From Balneolaceae bacterium (GTDB taxonomy: Bacteria > Bacteroidota > Rhodothermia > Balneolales > Balneolaceae), in the NCBI GenBank assembly GCA_020832285.1, contig JAFIFB010000052.1:41395-105394 (forward strand): a stretch of 64,000 nt of DNA, in the 5' to 3' direction. Shown here in pieces: positions 34,428-42,629 of the stretch. Numbering within the stretch: the stretch's first letter is position 1; every line of letters begins with the position of its first letter. A model generated the notes under the pieces. The model did not search any database and was not told the DNA's origin. It saw nothing but the letters and a program-made list of their open reading frames with translations. The position numbers and the translations under genes are program-made.

Positions 34428-36872
34428 ATGAAATTCATCTTCAAACTATCCCTTTTTATTCTTCTTCTGCTCATTGGTTTAGCCGCACTTGGCATCTACT
34501 GGACATTCTACAAACCCCTGCCATCATATAATGCCACCCTTTCTCTGAACGGTTTAAATCAGCAGGTAGATGTTCACTGGGACCCCTATGGCACACCCAA
34601 TATTTACGCTCAACAGGAAGATGACCTCTATTTTGCTGTGGGATACATACATGCTCAGGAACGCCTCTGGCAGATGACTTTATCACAAATTGCTGCTGAA
34701 GGACGATTTGCAGAATTTCTAGGTGAACAACTGGTTCCCTATGATATTCACCAGCGAACCATCGGGATCTGGGAAACAGCCCGGCGGATTGAAGCGGAAG
34801 CCCCTGATCATCTGCTCCATCTACTCCAGCGATATGCCGATGGTGTTAATGAATTTACAGAACAGAACCAAAATCATCTGCCGATAGAATTCTCCCTTTT
34901 GGATGTAAAACCGATTACATGGACTCCCACTCATTCAATCGCACTGGCAAGGTTAATGGCCTGGGATCAAAATATGCACTGGTGGAGTGAACTCACATAC
35001 GCCTATCTCGGAGAAATTATGGACTCCGGTCAGTTACAGCAGTTAATTCCCATGTACGAAGACCATTTCCCGGAAACTATTCCCGATCCCGAGTTACAGG
35101 GATCTGCTTCATCGGTACTGCCTCTTCTCGAAACAGAAATAGAGATACGCACAAGCCTTTCTAAGAATGGATTCCCATTTGGCAGTAATGCCTGGGCGGT
35201 AAATGGAAGTCTCACCGAATCGGGCCTGCCGATCCTGGCCGGAGACCCTCACATGGGCCTCAGCACACCGGGTTACTGGTATGAAATGTATGTTCATACC
35301 CCCGACCATCAGATGGCCGGGGCAACCATTCCCGGAGCTCCGTTTATAGTACTCGGTCAAAATCAGCACATCGCCTGGTCGATGACGAACATCATGGCCG
35401 ATGACACCGATTTCTTTGTTGAGATGGTTGATCCGCAAAATCCAAAGCGGTATGTCGCCGACAGCCTTGGCACTCCGGCAACCTTTCTCGAATTTGAAGA
35501 GCGCCGTGAAATCATCAATGTAAAAGGTGCTGATGATAAACTCCTCATTGTACGAAATACTCAAAACGGGCCTGTTATCTCAGACATACATCCTTCAGAA
35601 AATCTGATCGGTGACCGGGTAGTTACCATGAGATGGATGGGACACCAGGTCAGTCATGAACTGTGGGCCATCTACAACATGAACCGTGCCCGAAATATTG
35701 ATGATTTTGAAGAAGCTGTGCGTGATTTTCATTCCCCCGGAATGAATTTTATTTATGCCGATCAAGACGATAATATTGCCATTTTTACCGGAGCTGCTCT
35801 TCCTGTACGTGATTTCAATCCGCTTATCTTCCGGAATGGATGGGATCCGGCCTATCAGTGGAACGGTACGATTCCTTTTGAAGAACTGCCTCATCTTGTA
35901 AACCCGGAATCCGGCTACGTTGCACATGCCAATAACAAGTTTCACTCTGACAATTACCCTCATTATATCGCCTCTTTCTGGGAACCTCCATCAAGAATTA
36001 TGCGAATCCAGCAGCTGCTCGAAGCGTCGGATTCTCTTAATACAGAATATATGCAGGCGATGCAGTATGATGTGGTTTCAGAACATGCACGAGACATCAC
36101 TGATATTATATTACCGATATTAAGGAGCGGTGAAAATCCGGATCAATTCAGAGAAGCTCTTTCATATCTTGAAAATTGGGATTTTCAATACGAACCAACC
36201 TCCACTGCTGCTTCCATTTTCGACCTCTTTTTTATGAACCTTACGTCTAATGTGTTAAAAGATGAAATGGGGGAAGACGCATACCAGGCATTTGTAAGGC
36301 TGGAGCACCTGCCCGTAATGGTGGTTTCAAGAATGCTGCGTGATGACAGTTCTTTTTTTAACATCTCTACCACGGCTGATATCGAAACAAGAGCCGACAT
36401 CGTTAGAATATCAATGGCTCAGACACTTGAACAGCTTCAGGATCGCTTTGGCCCGGAATCGTTTGAATGGCGATGGGAAAACCTGCACAGACTGACGCTG
36501 AAACCACCTTTACTGGGTGAAGCAAGTGAAGACCCGGAAACTCCGGCAGTACTCCGGCTTATTGTTAACAACTTATTCAATAAAGGGCCTTATGCAGCGC
36601 GCGGCCATGGAATGACTATCAATAAAGGCCAGTATAGCTGGCACCGCCCTTTCGAGATGGATCTTGGTGCTTCAATCCGCCGTATTGTGGATTTCTCCAA
36701 CACCGGAAGAAGCCTGTCTGTGTTGCCAACAGGCCAGTCCGGTAATCCTTTTTCGGCAAACTACGGTGACCAGACCGATCTCTGGCTCGAAGGCCGCTAC
36801 CGTTTTATTTACCAGGACAGTACATTTTTTCAGCAAACAAGCTATCAAACTATGACATTGATACCGCAATAA
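34428..36872 (+). CDS. Penicillin acylase family amidase
   Basis: 814 residues. N-terminal membrane anchor or signal helix (5-27), then the Ntn-hydrolase precursor. The alpha part has DPYGTPNIYAQQEDDLYFAVGYIHAQERLWQM. The autocatalytic serine is Ser253 in FGSNAWAVNG; the beta part has GDPHMGLSTPGYWYEM and HIAWSMTN. Such enzymes cleave acyl-amide bonds such as penicillin G or N-acyl-homoserine lactones in the periplasm. The substrate is unknown and quorum quenching is only a possibility. Confidence 0.9.
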   Translation: MKFIFKLSLFILLLLIGLAALGIYWTFYKPLPSYNATLSLNGLNQQVDVHWDPYGTPNIYAQQEDDLYFAVGYIHAQERLWQMTLSQIAAEGRFAEFLGEQLVPYDIHQRTIGIWETARRIEAEAPDHLLHLLQRYADGVNEFTEQNQNHLPIEFSLLDVKPITWTPTHSIALARLMAWDQNMHWWSELTYAYLGEIMDSGQLQQLIPMYEDHFPETIPDPELQGSASSVLPLLETEIEIRTSLSKNGFPFGSNAWAVNGSLTESGLPILAGDPHMGLSTPGYWYEMYVHTPDHQMAGATIPGAPFIVLGQNQHIAWSMTNIMADDTDFFVEMVDPQNPKRYVADSLGTPATFLEFEERREIINVKGADDKLLIVRNTQNGPVISDIHPSENLIGDRVVTMRWMGHQVSHELWAIYNMNRARNIDDFEEAVRDFHSPGMNFIYADQDDNIAIFTGAALPVRDFNPLIFRNGWDPAYQWNGTIPFEELPHLVNPESGYVAHANNKFHSDNYPHYIASFWEPPSRIMRIQQLLEASDSLNTEYMQAMQYDVVSEHARDITDIILPILRSGENPDQFREALSYLENWDFQYEPTSTAASIFDLFFMNLTSNVLKDEMGEDAYQAFVRLEHLPVMVVSRMLRDDSSFFNISTTADIETRADIVRISMAQTLEQLQDRFGPESFEWRWENLHRLTLKPPLLGEASEDPETPAVLRLIVNNLFNKGPYAARGHGMTINKGQYSWHRPFEMDLGASIRRIVDFSNTGRSLSVLPTGQSGNPFSANYGDQTDLWLEGRYRFIYQDSTFFQQTSYQTMTLIPQ

Positions 36873-36915
36873 TTTTTATATATTCCATTAGTGTACCAAA
36901 AAAGTAAATAACGCC

Positions 36916-39825
36916 ATGAAACCACATCCGTTACTTATTCTGCTCTTTTTTGCCCTCCTGCTAAACACTTGTAAAAGCGTTAAAGAAGTACAGGATGAAC
37001 CGCGGGAATACCCTCAGCTTGAACGGCCTGCCGATGTGGAGCCTATGGATATAACAGAAAGGCACCCCTATGCTGCAGAAGTAGATTCCATACTGGCAGA
37101 TATGTCGCTTGAAGAAAAAGTAGGCCAGCTATTCGTGGTGATGGCATACGGAACCTTCACAAATGATCGTGAACGCGAATTACTGCGATTGAAACGGCTT
37201 GTCCGCGATCACTACATTGGCGGTGTCATCTTTTCAACAGGCGATGTGTATGGACAGGCAATACTCAACAACAAATTGCAATATTTATCAAAATTCCCGA
37301 TCTGGATTTCACAGGATATGGAAAGCGGTGCTGCAATGAGAGTGAATGGTACAACAAGGTTTTCACCGGCTATGGGTATTGCAGCCACCGGTAACCCGAT
37401 CAATGCATATCAAAAAGGGCAAATAACTGCCCGGGAAGCCCGTGCCCTGGGTGTCCACCAGGTATATGCACCAGTTCTCGATGTAAATAACAATCCTGAG
37501 AACCCCGTTATTAATGTGCGTTCATACGCTTCTGATCCGAACGTAGTTTCTGAATTTGCCATCGAATTTATGAAAGGCCTGGAAAGTGAAGGAGTAATGG
37601 CAACCGGCAAACACTTTCCCGGTCACGGTGATACTGATACCGACTCCCATTTGGCCCTTCCCGTTATTGATCATGATTATGAGAGACTGCAAGAACTTGA
37701 ATTGGTTCCCTTCCAAAATGCGATTGACGCCGGACTGAGAAGTGTGATGAGTGCTCACATTGCATTTCCCAATATCAGCAAGAATGATGATCTTCCCGGC
37801 ACCCTCGATCCTTCTATTCTTAACCGGATTTTACTTGAGGATCTTCAGTTTCAAGGGCTGGTGGTAACCGACGGGCTCCAGATGCAGGGAATTACCGACC
37901 ATTTCTCTCCCGGAGATGCTGCCGTTCTGTCAATCCTGGCAGGTGCCGATGTCATTCTTCTCAGCCCTGATGAATTGACTGCGATTGACGGAATGATCAA
38001 AGCAGTGGAATCCGGACGAATCGATGAAGATCGAATTGATTACTCGGTTCGCAAAATACTGAAAACTAAAAAAGAGCGCGGCCTCTTTCGTGACCGTTTC
38101 GCCAACATTGAAAATCTCAGCCGCCAAATAAATACACCGGAATATCAGGCTGTAGCAGATCGTATTGCACGTGAATCTGTAACTCTTCTCAGAAATGAAG
38201 GAAATGTTCTTCCGATTCATCAGGCAGCTTTTGAGGATATTTTGGTGCTTGGTGTGTCTGATGGAGATGGGCATTCGTCAGCCGGGCTTTTAGCCGAAGA
38301 AACTGGTAAATATTATCCCTCCGTTCAGTTTCGCGAACTTAACGGCCGAACCACAGAATCAGAAATTGAAGAAATCATTGAAAAGAGCCGCAATGTTGAT
38401 CTGGTTTTGATAGGATCTTTCATTATGGTGCGTTCCTATCACCCTATCCAAATGCCTGAACGACAACTTAGGGTGTTGCAGCAAATTACAGAAACCGGCA
38501 CACCCTCAGCACTGCTCGCATTTGGCAATCCATACGTGGTACGCGATCTGCCATACACAAACGTGCACCTGCTTGCCTGGGCATCGGATGATAACCAGGT
38601 ACGTCAGACCGTTCCGGCTCTGTTTGGCGCCTCTCCTGTCCAGGGAAGTTTTCCAGGTGAAATACCAGGAATGTACTCCGTCGGTGATGGCCTTTCATTA
38701 ACTCAAAGCAGGATCCGTTATGATATACCGGAAGCAGCAGGATTGATCACCGATTCACTGCTGAATGTGGATAAAATTATGCAGGAAGCTATCAATGACT
38801 CCGTTTTTCCGGGTGGGGTTGTGGGTGTGATGAGAAACGGGGTCATGGCCTGGCATCAGGGATACGGCTACCACGATTACAATAAAACCCGGGCAGTAGA
38901 ACCCGATGACGTCTACGATCTCGCCTCTGTCACAAAGGTAATGGCAACCACTACTTCTATCATGAAACTGGTAGATGAGGGAAAAATCTCACTTGATGAT
39001 CCCGTGGCAAAATATATCGAAGAATTTAAAAACGGCAATAAAAGGCAAATTACAATTCGGCACCTGTTATTACATACATCAGGACTTCCCGCCTTCAGAA
39101 TCTATGTTGATGTGTTCACCACCCGGCACGAAATCATTCAGGCAGTTAAAGATGAACCGTTGATTAACGGTGTGGGTTCCCGGTATGTTTACAGCGATCT
39201 TGGTTTTATTCTTCTGGCTGAAATTGTAGAACAGGTAAGCGGAGAACGAATCGACCTCTTCACAAGAAAAGAGTTATTTAGTCCTTTGGAGATGAATTAC
39301 ACCTGGTTCAACCCTGATCTTGTCGGGCCAGAAATTTATAACCGCATCCCTCCATCAGAAATTGACCCTGTTTATCGTCGCGGTTTGGTTCACCGAAAGG
39401 TAAATGATGAACGCGCATATTATATGGGAGGTATTGCCGGACATGCAGGATTATTTTCAAACGCAAATGACATTGCCAAATATGCTTTCATGTTGCTCAA
39501 CGGCGGCAACTATGGAGGCCGACAACTCATCAGTCAGGAAACAATTGAATATTTCATTGGAGAACGATCCTCTATAAATCACCGGGGGCTTGGCTTTGAC
39601 AGAAAAAACAATGACGCCAGAGTCATTACTGCAGGTACGCTTTCAAGTGAACGCACATTTGGCCACACGGGCTTTACAGGAACCAGTTTATGGATTGACC
39701 CGGAGCGGGATATTGCGGTTATTTTATTGACCAACCGAACATATCCTACCCGGCAATATGGCACCCAAATCAGCCGTATTCGATCAAAAATTGCAGATGC
39801 TGTGATTGAAAGCATAAAAGAGTGA
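36916..39825 (+). CDS. GH3 (NagZ-like) / serine beta-lactamase fusion lipoprotein
   Basis: 969 residues. Lipobox LLLNTC (Cys19). GH3 domain (50-400) with the NagZ motif KHFPGHGDTDTDSH at 232-245 and nucleophile Asp319 in VVTDGLQM; NagZ enzymes cleave GlcNAc from muropeptides. Middle linker about 410-600. C-terminal class C-like serine hydrolase with SVTK (Ser671-Lys674), YSDLG in the YxN position and HTGFTGTS in the KTG position. Probable cell-wall turnover enzyme at the outer membrane. Its TGA overlaps the GTG start of the cytidine deaminase gene. Confidence 0.92.
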   Translation: MKPHPLLILLFFALLLNTCKSVKEVQDEPREYPQLERPADVEPMDITERHPYAAEVDSILADMSLEEKVGQLFVVMAYGTFTNDRERELLRLKRLVRDHYIGGVIFSTGDVYGQAILNNKLQYLSKFPIWISQDMESGAAMRVNGTTRFSPAMGIAATGNPINAYQKGQITAREARALGVHQVYAPVLDVNNNPENPVINVRSYASDPNVVSEFAIEFMKGLESEGVMATGKHFPGHGDTDTDSHLALPVIDHDYERLQELELVPFQNAIDAGLRSVMSAHIAFPNISKNDDLPGTLDPSILNRILLEDLQFQGLVVTDGLQMQGITDHFSPGDAAVLSILAGADVILLSPDELTAIDGMIKAVESGRIDEDRIDYSVRKILKTKKERGLFRDRFANIENLSRQINTPEYQAVADRIARESVTLLRNEGNVLPIHQAAFEDILVLGVSDGDGHSSAGLLAEETGKYYPSVQFRELNGRTTESEIEEIIEKSRNVDLVLIGSFIMVRSYHPIQMPERQLRVLQQITETGTPSALLAFGNPYVVRDLPYTNVHLLAWASDDNQVRQTVPALFGASPVQGSFPGEIPGMYSVGDGLSLTQSRIRYDIPEAAGLITDSLLNVDKIMQEAINDSVFPGGVVGVMRNGVMAWHQGYGYHDYNKTRAVEPDDVYDLASVTKVMATTTSIMKLVDEGKISLDDPVAKYIEEFKNGNKRQITIRHLLLHTSGLPAFRIYVDVFTTRHEIIQAVKDEPLINGVGSRYVYSDLGFILLAEIVEQVSGERIDLFTRKELFSPLEMNYTWFNPDLVGPEIYNRIPPSEIDPVYRRGLVHRKVNDERAYYMGGIAGHAGLFSNANDIAKYAFMLLNGGNYGGRQLISQETIEYFIGERSSINHRGLGFDRKNNDARVITAGTLSSERTFGHTGFTGTSLWIDPERDIAVILLTNRTYPTRQYGTQISRIRSKIADAVIESIKE

Positions 39826-40523
39826 AAAACCAAAATCAACCCGGGCTTAAAAGTTATTCACCCTATTCAAAAACAGAGGAAAGCTGTTTTATTGAAGGGG
39901 ATTCTGGCTTGATCTATTCCGGAGTTCGGATTGAAAATATCTCCTTTCCGCTAACAATTTCTGCAGTTCAGGCTGCCGTGTGCAGTTGCCTTGCCAACGG
40001 TGACAAGCCTGTGAAACTTTTTCAGCAGAAGCCTTTTTCAGACCTTTCGGATTATTGGAAAAAACTATTCGGTCTTGAACTAAACAGAAATTGTCCACCC
40101 TATGGCCATTTTTTTAATCCAATTATATCATCTCCCGATGATATAAAAAAAGCACTAAATGATCTCTGTAGAAAAGCTGTAACCATTCATTCCGGTTTTC
40201 CTGTTTCGGCATTACTGTTTACTTCCGAAGGGTGGGTGGCAGGTGTTAATGTGGAGGTAGCATCATGGAGTCTTGGATTATGCGCCGAACGTGTAGCTAT
40301 TGCACGCGCAATTTCTTCAGGCTACAGTAGATTCAAAGAACTCCATGTATATGCCCCAAAAAGTGATTTTTGCAGTCCATGCGGTGCCTGCAGACAAGTG
40401 ATGAACGAATGTATGCCAGGGAAAAAAGTAGTGCTACATCATCAGAACCAAACACTAACCCGCCACTTCACAGAACATCTCCTGCCATATGGATTTTCTT
40501 CAGACATTCTTAAAAATACTTAA
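39822..40523 (+). CDS. cdd: Cytidine deaminase with degenerate N-terminal and active C-terminal domain
   Basis: 233 residues starting at GTG 39822, overlapping the GH3 stop (GTGA). The C-terminal half keeps the zinc site: CAERVA with catalytic Glu and CSPCGAC. The N-terminal half (YSPYSKTEESCF, GLIYSGVRIENISFPLTISAVQAAV) is a second CDA fold in which the catalytic CAE is replaced by A-V-Q. E. coli Cdd is also bidomain, but there the first domain is the active one. Predicted pyrimidine salvage; coupling to cell-wall turnover is unexplained. Confidence 0.85.
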   Translation: MKNQNQPGLKSYSPYSKTEESCFIEGDSGLIYSGVRIENISFPLTISAVQAAVCSCLANGDKPVKLFQQKPFSDLSDYWKKLFGLELNRNCPPYGHFFNPIISSPDDIKKALNDLCRKAVTIHSGFPVSALLFTSEGWVAGVNVEVASWSLGLCAERVAIARAISSGYSRFKELHVYAPKSDFCSPCGACRQVMNECMPGKKVVLHHQNQTLTRHFTEHLLPYGFSSDILKNT

Positions 40524-40546
40524 TCTCGAATACCTTACTGAGCAAT

Positions 40547-41152
40547 TTGATGGATTTTCTCGCAGTACTTGACTATGAACATCTCGACAATGGTGTTTTT
40601 TTAACTTCCTTTGCCCGTTCTCTTGCAAACAGAAAAAAACGCGGAATCATAATACACGGAGACAGCGAATATACCGAGCGAATTATTCAAACTGGTGTGA
40701 TGCGTGAAGATGCGCGAATTCGGGCCATTAAAGAACTGAATCATCGTCTTGTGGCACTATTTGCAGATGAAGGGATATCAACCATCGCTGTAAATGGATA
40801 TCAAAAATCGCTGGTTACCACAGATGGAAACCAAATACATCTTCAAAAATCACAAATCAATTTACTTCCCAAAGAGCCTATGCTCTTACTGTCAAATCTG
40901 GCAGAAGATTCGCGAACCGGCAAACCCGTGCCAGTATCACTGCCGGAACTTGCCCGTTCTATTACAATGAATCTTGATTTGACCAAGATTACATTATTCA
41001 GTATCAAAGAAGGGGCCGATGTGATTGACCAAGGTTTTCCCAAACAGATAAAGCCCGCTCTTACCAATCAGGAATTTCTTGATTTACACCTTCCGGAGAG
41101 TTTCAGGAATTTTGAAGAGGATATTGAAATTACGGTTCCTTCCAGATTTTGA
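40547..41152 (+). CDS. Small amino-acid-kinase-like protein
   Basis: 201 residues. RGIIIHGDSEYTERIIQTG, then RIRAIKELNHRLVALFADEGISTIAVNGYQ, resembles the N-terminal part of acetylglutamate/aspartate kinase folds, where the nucleotide-binding GGG loop would sit; here only HGD remains. The C-terminal part (ITLFSIKEGADVIDQGF, PALTNQEFLDLHLP) keeps the general layout. It may be an inactive or divergent family member. ATGs at 40547 and 40550 are both possible starts. Confidence 0.5.
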   Translation: MMDFLAVLDYEHLDNGVFLTSFARSLANRKKRGIIIHGDSEYTERIIQTGVMREDARIRAIKELNHRLVALFADEGISTIAVNGYQKSLVTTDGNQIHLQKSQINLLPKEPMLLLSNLAEDSRTGKPVPVSLPELARSITMNLDLTKITLFSIKEGADVIDQGFPKQIKPALTNQEFLDLHLPESFRNFEEDIEITVPSRF

Positions 41153-41297
41153 GCATTCTTGCTTAAAAATATAATAAAACATGCAAATTCGGCAGATATA
41201 GGTCATTTTACTTGCCACTTAGCTCCCTGTTCAATAGTTTTGGTTTCTTTCAGAATTAAGAGAAATTCAAATCATTTAAATCTAATAGGTATTATTT

Positions 41298-41480
41298 ATG
41301 AAAAGAAATGAACAGCTGAATTCGTTAATTGCCGAACTTGAGCCAGATCTTGAAAAATTTTATGAAAAGGACAACAAAGCTGCAGGAACCAGAGCCAGAA
41401 AACAACTTCAGGAAATAAAGAAGGTTGCACAGGAAATCCGTCTTGAGATACAGGAATTTAAGAATACCGGAAAAGTTTAA
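41298..41480 (+). CDS. Histone H1-like (Hc1-type) small DNA-binding protein
   Basis: 60 residues, helical. The NKAAGTRARKQLQEIKK stretch matches, from memory, the hallmark NKAAGTRARK of Bacteroidota Hc1-like nucleoid proteins. Unlike classic Hc1 the tail is not Lys/Ala-rich, so this is the short form. It is followed by two terminator hairpins. Confidence 0.85.
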   Translation: MKRNEQLNSLIAELEPDLEKFYEKDNKAAGTRARKQLQEIKKVAQEIRLEIQEFKNTGKV

Positions 41481-41502
41481 CTTTTTTACATCTTCCTTAT
41501 AG

Positions 41503-41530
41503 CTTTCAAAAACTATTGAAAGTCTATTTT
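41503..41530 (+). terminator. Terminator 1 after histone-like gene
   Basis: CTTTCAA (41503-41509) pairs with TTGAAAG (41516-41522), followed by a T-rich run. Confidence 0.6.
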
Positions 41531-41544
41531 TTAAATATTTACGA

Positions 41545-41578
41545 AGCAGTGAATCTAAACGGTTCACTGCTTTTTTTA
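41545..41578 (+). terminator. Terminator 2 after histone-like gene
   Basis: Perfect nine-base stem AGCAGTGAA (41545-41553) with TTCACTGCT (41563-41571), followed by seven T. Confidence 0.85.
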
Positions 41579-41613
41579 TATTGAGGGCTTCCCGGTTATC
41601 ACGCTAAAAGATT

Positions 41614-41877
41614 ATGTCTCAACTAGTCCTTACTGTGCTACCCAATACGTTGAAACTTCGATTTTTAGGAAAGCCTCGCAGGTTAGGTAAAGAAATTTTC
41701 ACACTTGTTCTCCGTAACTTAATGCACAGGAGAGAATTTAGATTCATTGTTGAGGCTGGAAATGTCACAGATGAACTCGGTGTTATTTTCTATGACTTCA
41801 AGGCTGGATTTATAAAGTATTATATATCAACAATTAACAAATCACTTAGAATATTTTCTGTGAGATTTCCGGAATAA
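41614..41877 (+). CDS. Hypothetical ORF of 87 residues
   Basis: Basic, no recognised domain, no clear ribosome site. It lies directly after two terminators in a long gene-poor stretch. It may be real but is more likely a chance frame. Confidence 0.2.
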   Translation: MSQLVLTVLPNTLKLRFLGKPRRLGKEIFTLVLRNLMHRREFRFIVEAGNVTDELGVIFYDFKAGFIKYYISTINKSLRIFSVRFPE

Positions 41878-41879
41878 TG

Positions 41880-42629
41880 GTTATATCGGAGATCAATGAA
41901 ATCCGGAACCCTGTTAAAGTTGCCCCTAATATCTCTGGTTCAAGAAAACGCTTTTATCTCCGGTATTAATACAGCGCGTCTAAATCTTTTGTTTAAAAGG
42001 GATTTTTATTCAGGTTCTGTGTAAATTCTCTAATGAGAATATTAGATTTATAACAGTTTTATTAATGATGTTTTGAAGATTATCTTATAAAAATCAAAAC
42101 CTATCTTGTCGATAAAACTGGTTTACCACAGAAACACATATTGTCTTTCACAAAATACGTTGCTTTTATTTGGCTTTAATTGGCTTGCATTTTTCACTAA
42201 TAAATTTTTGGTGCGTAAGGCCTGCTAAGCTATCCATTACTGTCGTGTCAATGATAATACGAAGGATAAGTCATCGGACGAGTTTTTCTGAAAAATCAAT
42301 CATATTAGATAATTGGGATGATCCCGGATCGACTCGCCCGATGACTCTCCCAGACTTTTACAATTAACACAATTCTGTGTTGAATAAAATTGTAAATTAT
42401 TGTTTAATATACTTTTATAGATGGATGCATCGATAGAACTAATCAACTATCATTTCTGATTAATGCAGGTTAGAATAAACCGATCTTAACTTCTGTTTAA
42501 TATACAGTACATTATGCTGTATCTGCTCATAACTACATGAATTTAATACTCATATATATATAGGTAGTTACTAAAATTGGTATCATATCTAATCATTTTA
42601 TTTTATTTTTTTGAATTTTACCATCAAGT
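41880..42629. other. Gene-poor spacer before the TonB receptor
   Basis: About 750 AT-rich bases with no convincing gene. Holds a 15-base inverted repeat (42269-42283 with 42332-42346, one mismatch) and presumably the receptor promoter. A minus-strand frame near 42190-42265 includes RIIIDTTV, slightly like a transposase start, but is far too short to call. Confidence 0.5.
42269..42346. repeat. Inverted repeat, 15 bases, spacer 48
   Basis: AGTCATCGGACGAGT at 42269-42283 and ACTCGCCCGATGACT at 42332-42346 are complementary except one position. Could be a stable RNA hairpin, an operator or an old IS end. Confidence 0.5.

Noticed and set aside
42170..42367. 65-codon frame in the gene-poor spacer
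   Set aside because: Contains the inverted repeat, no domain and no ribosome site.
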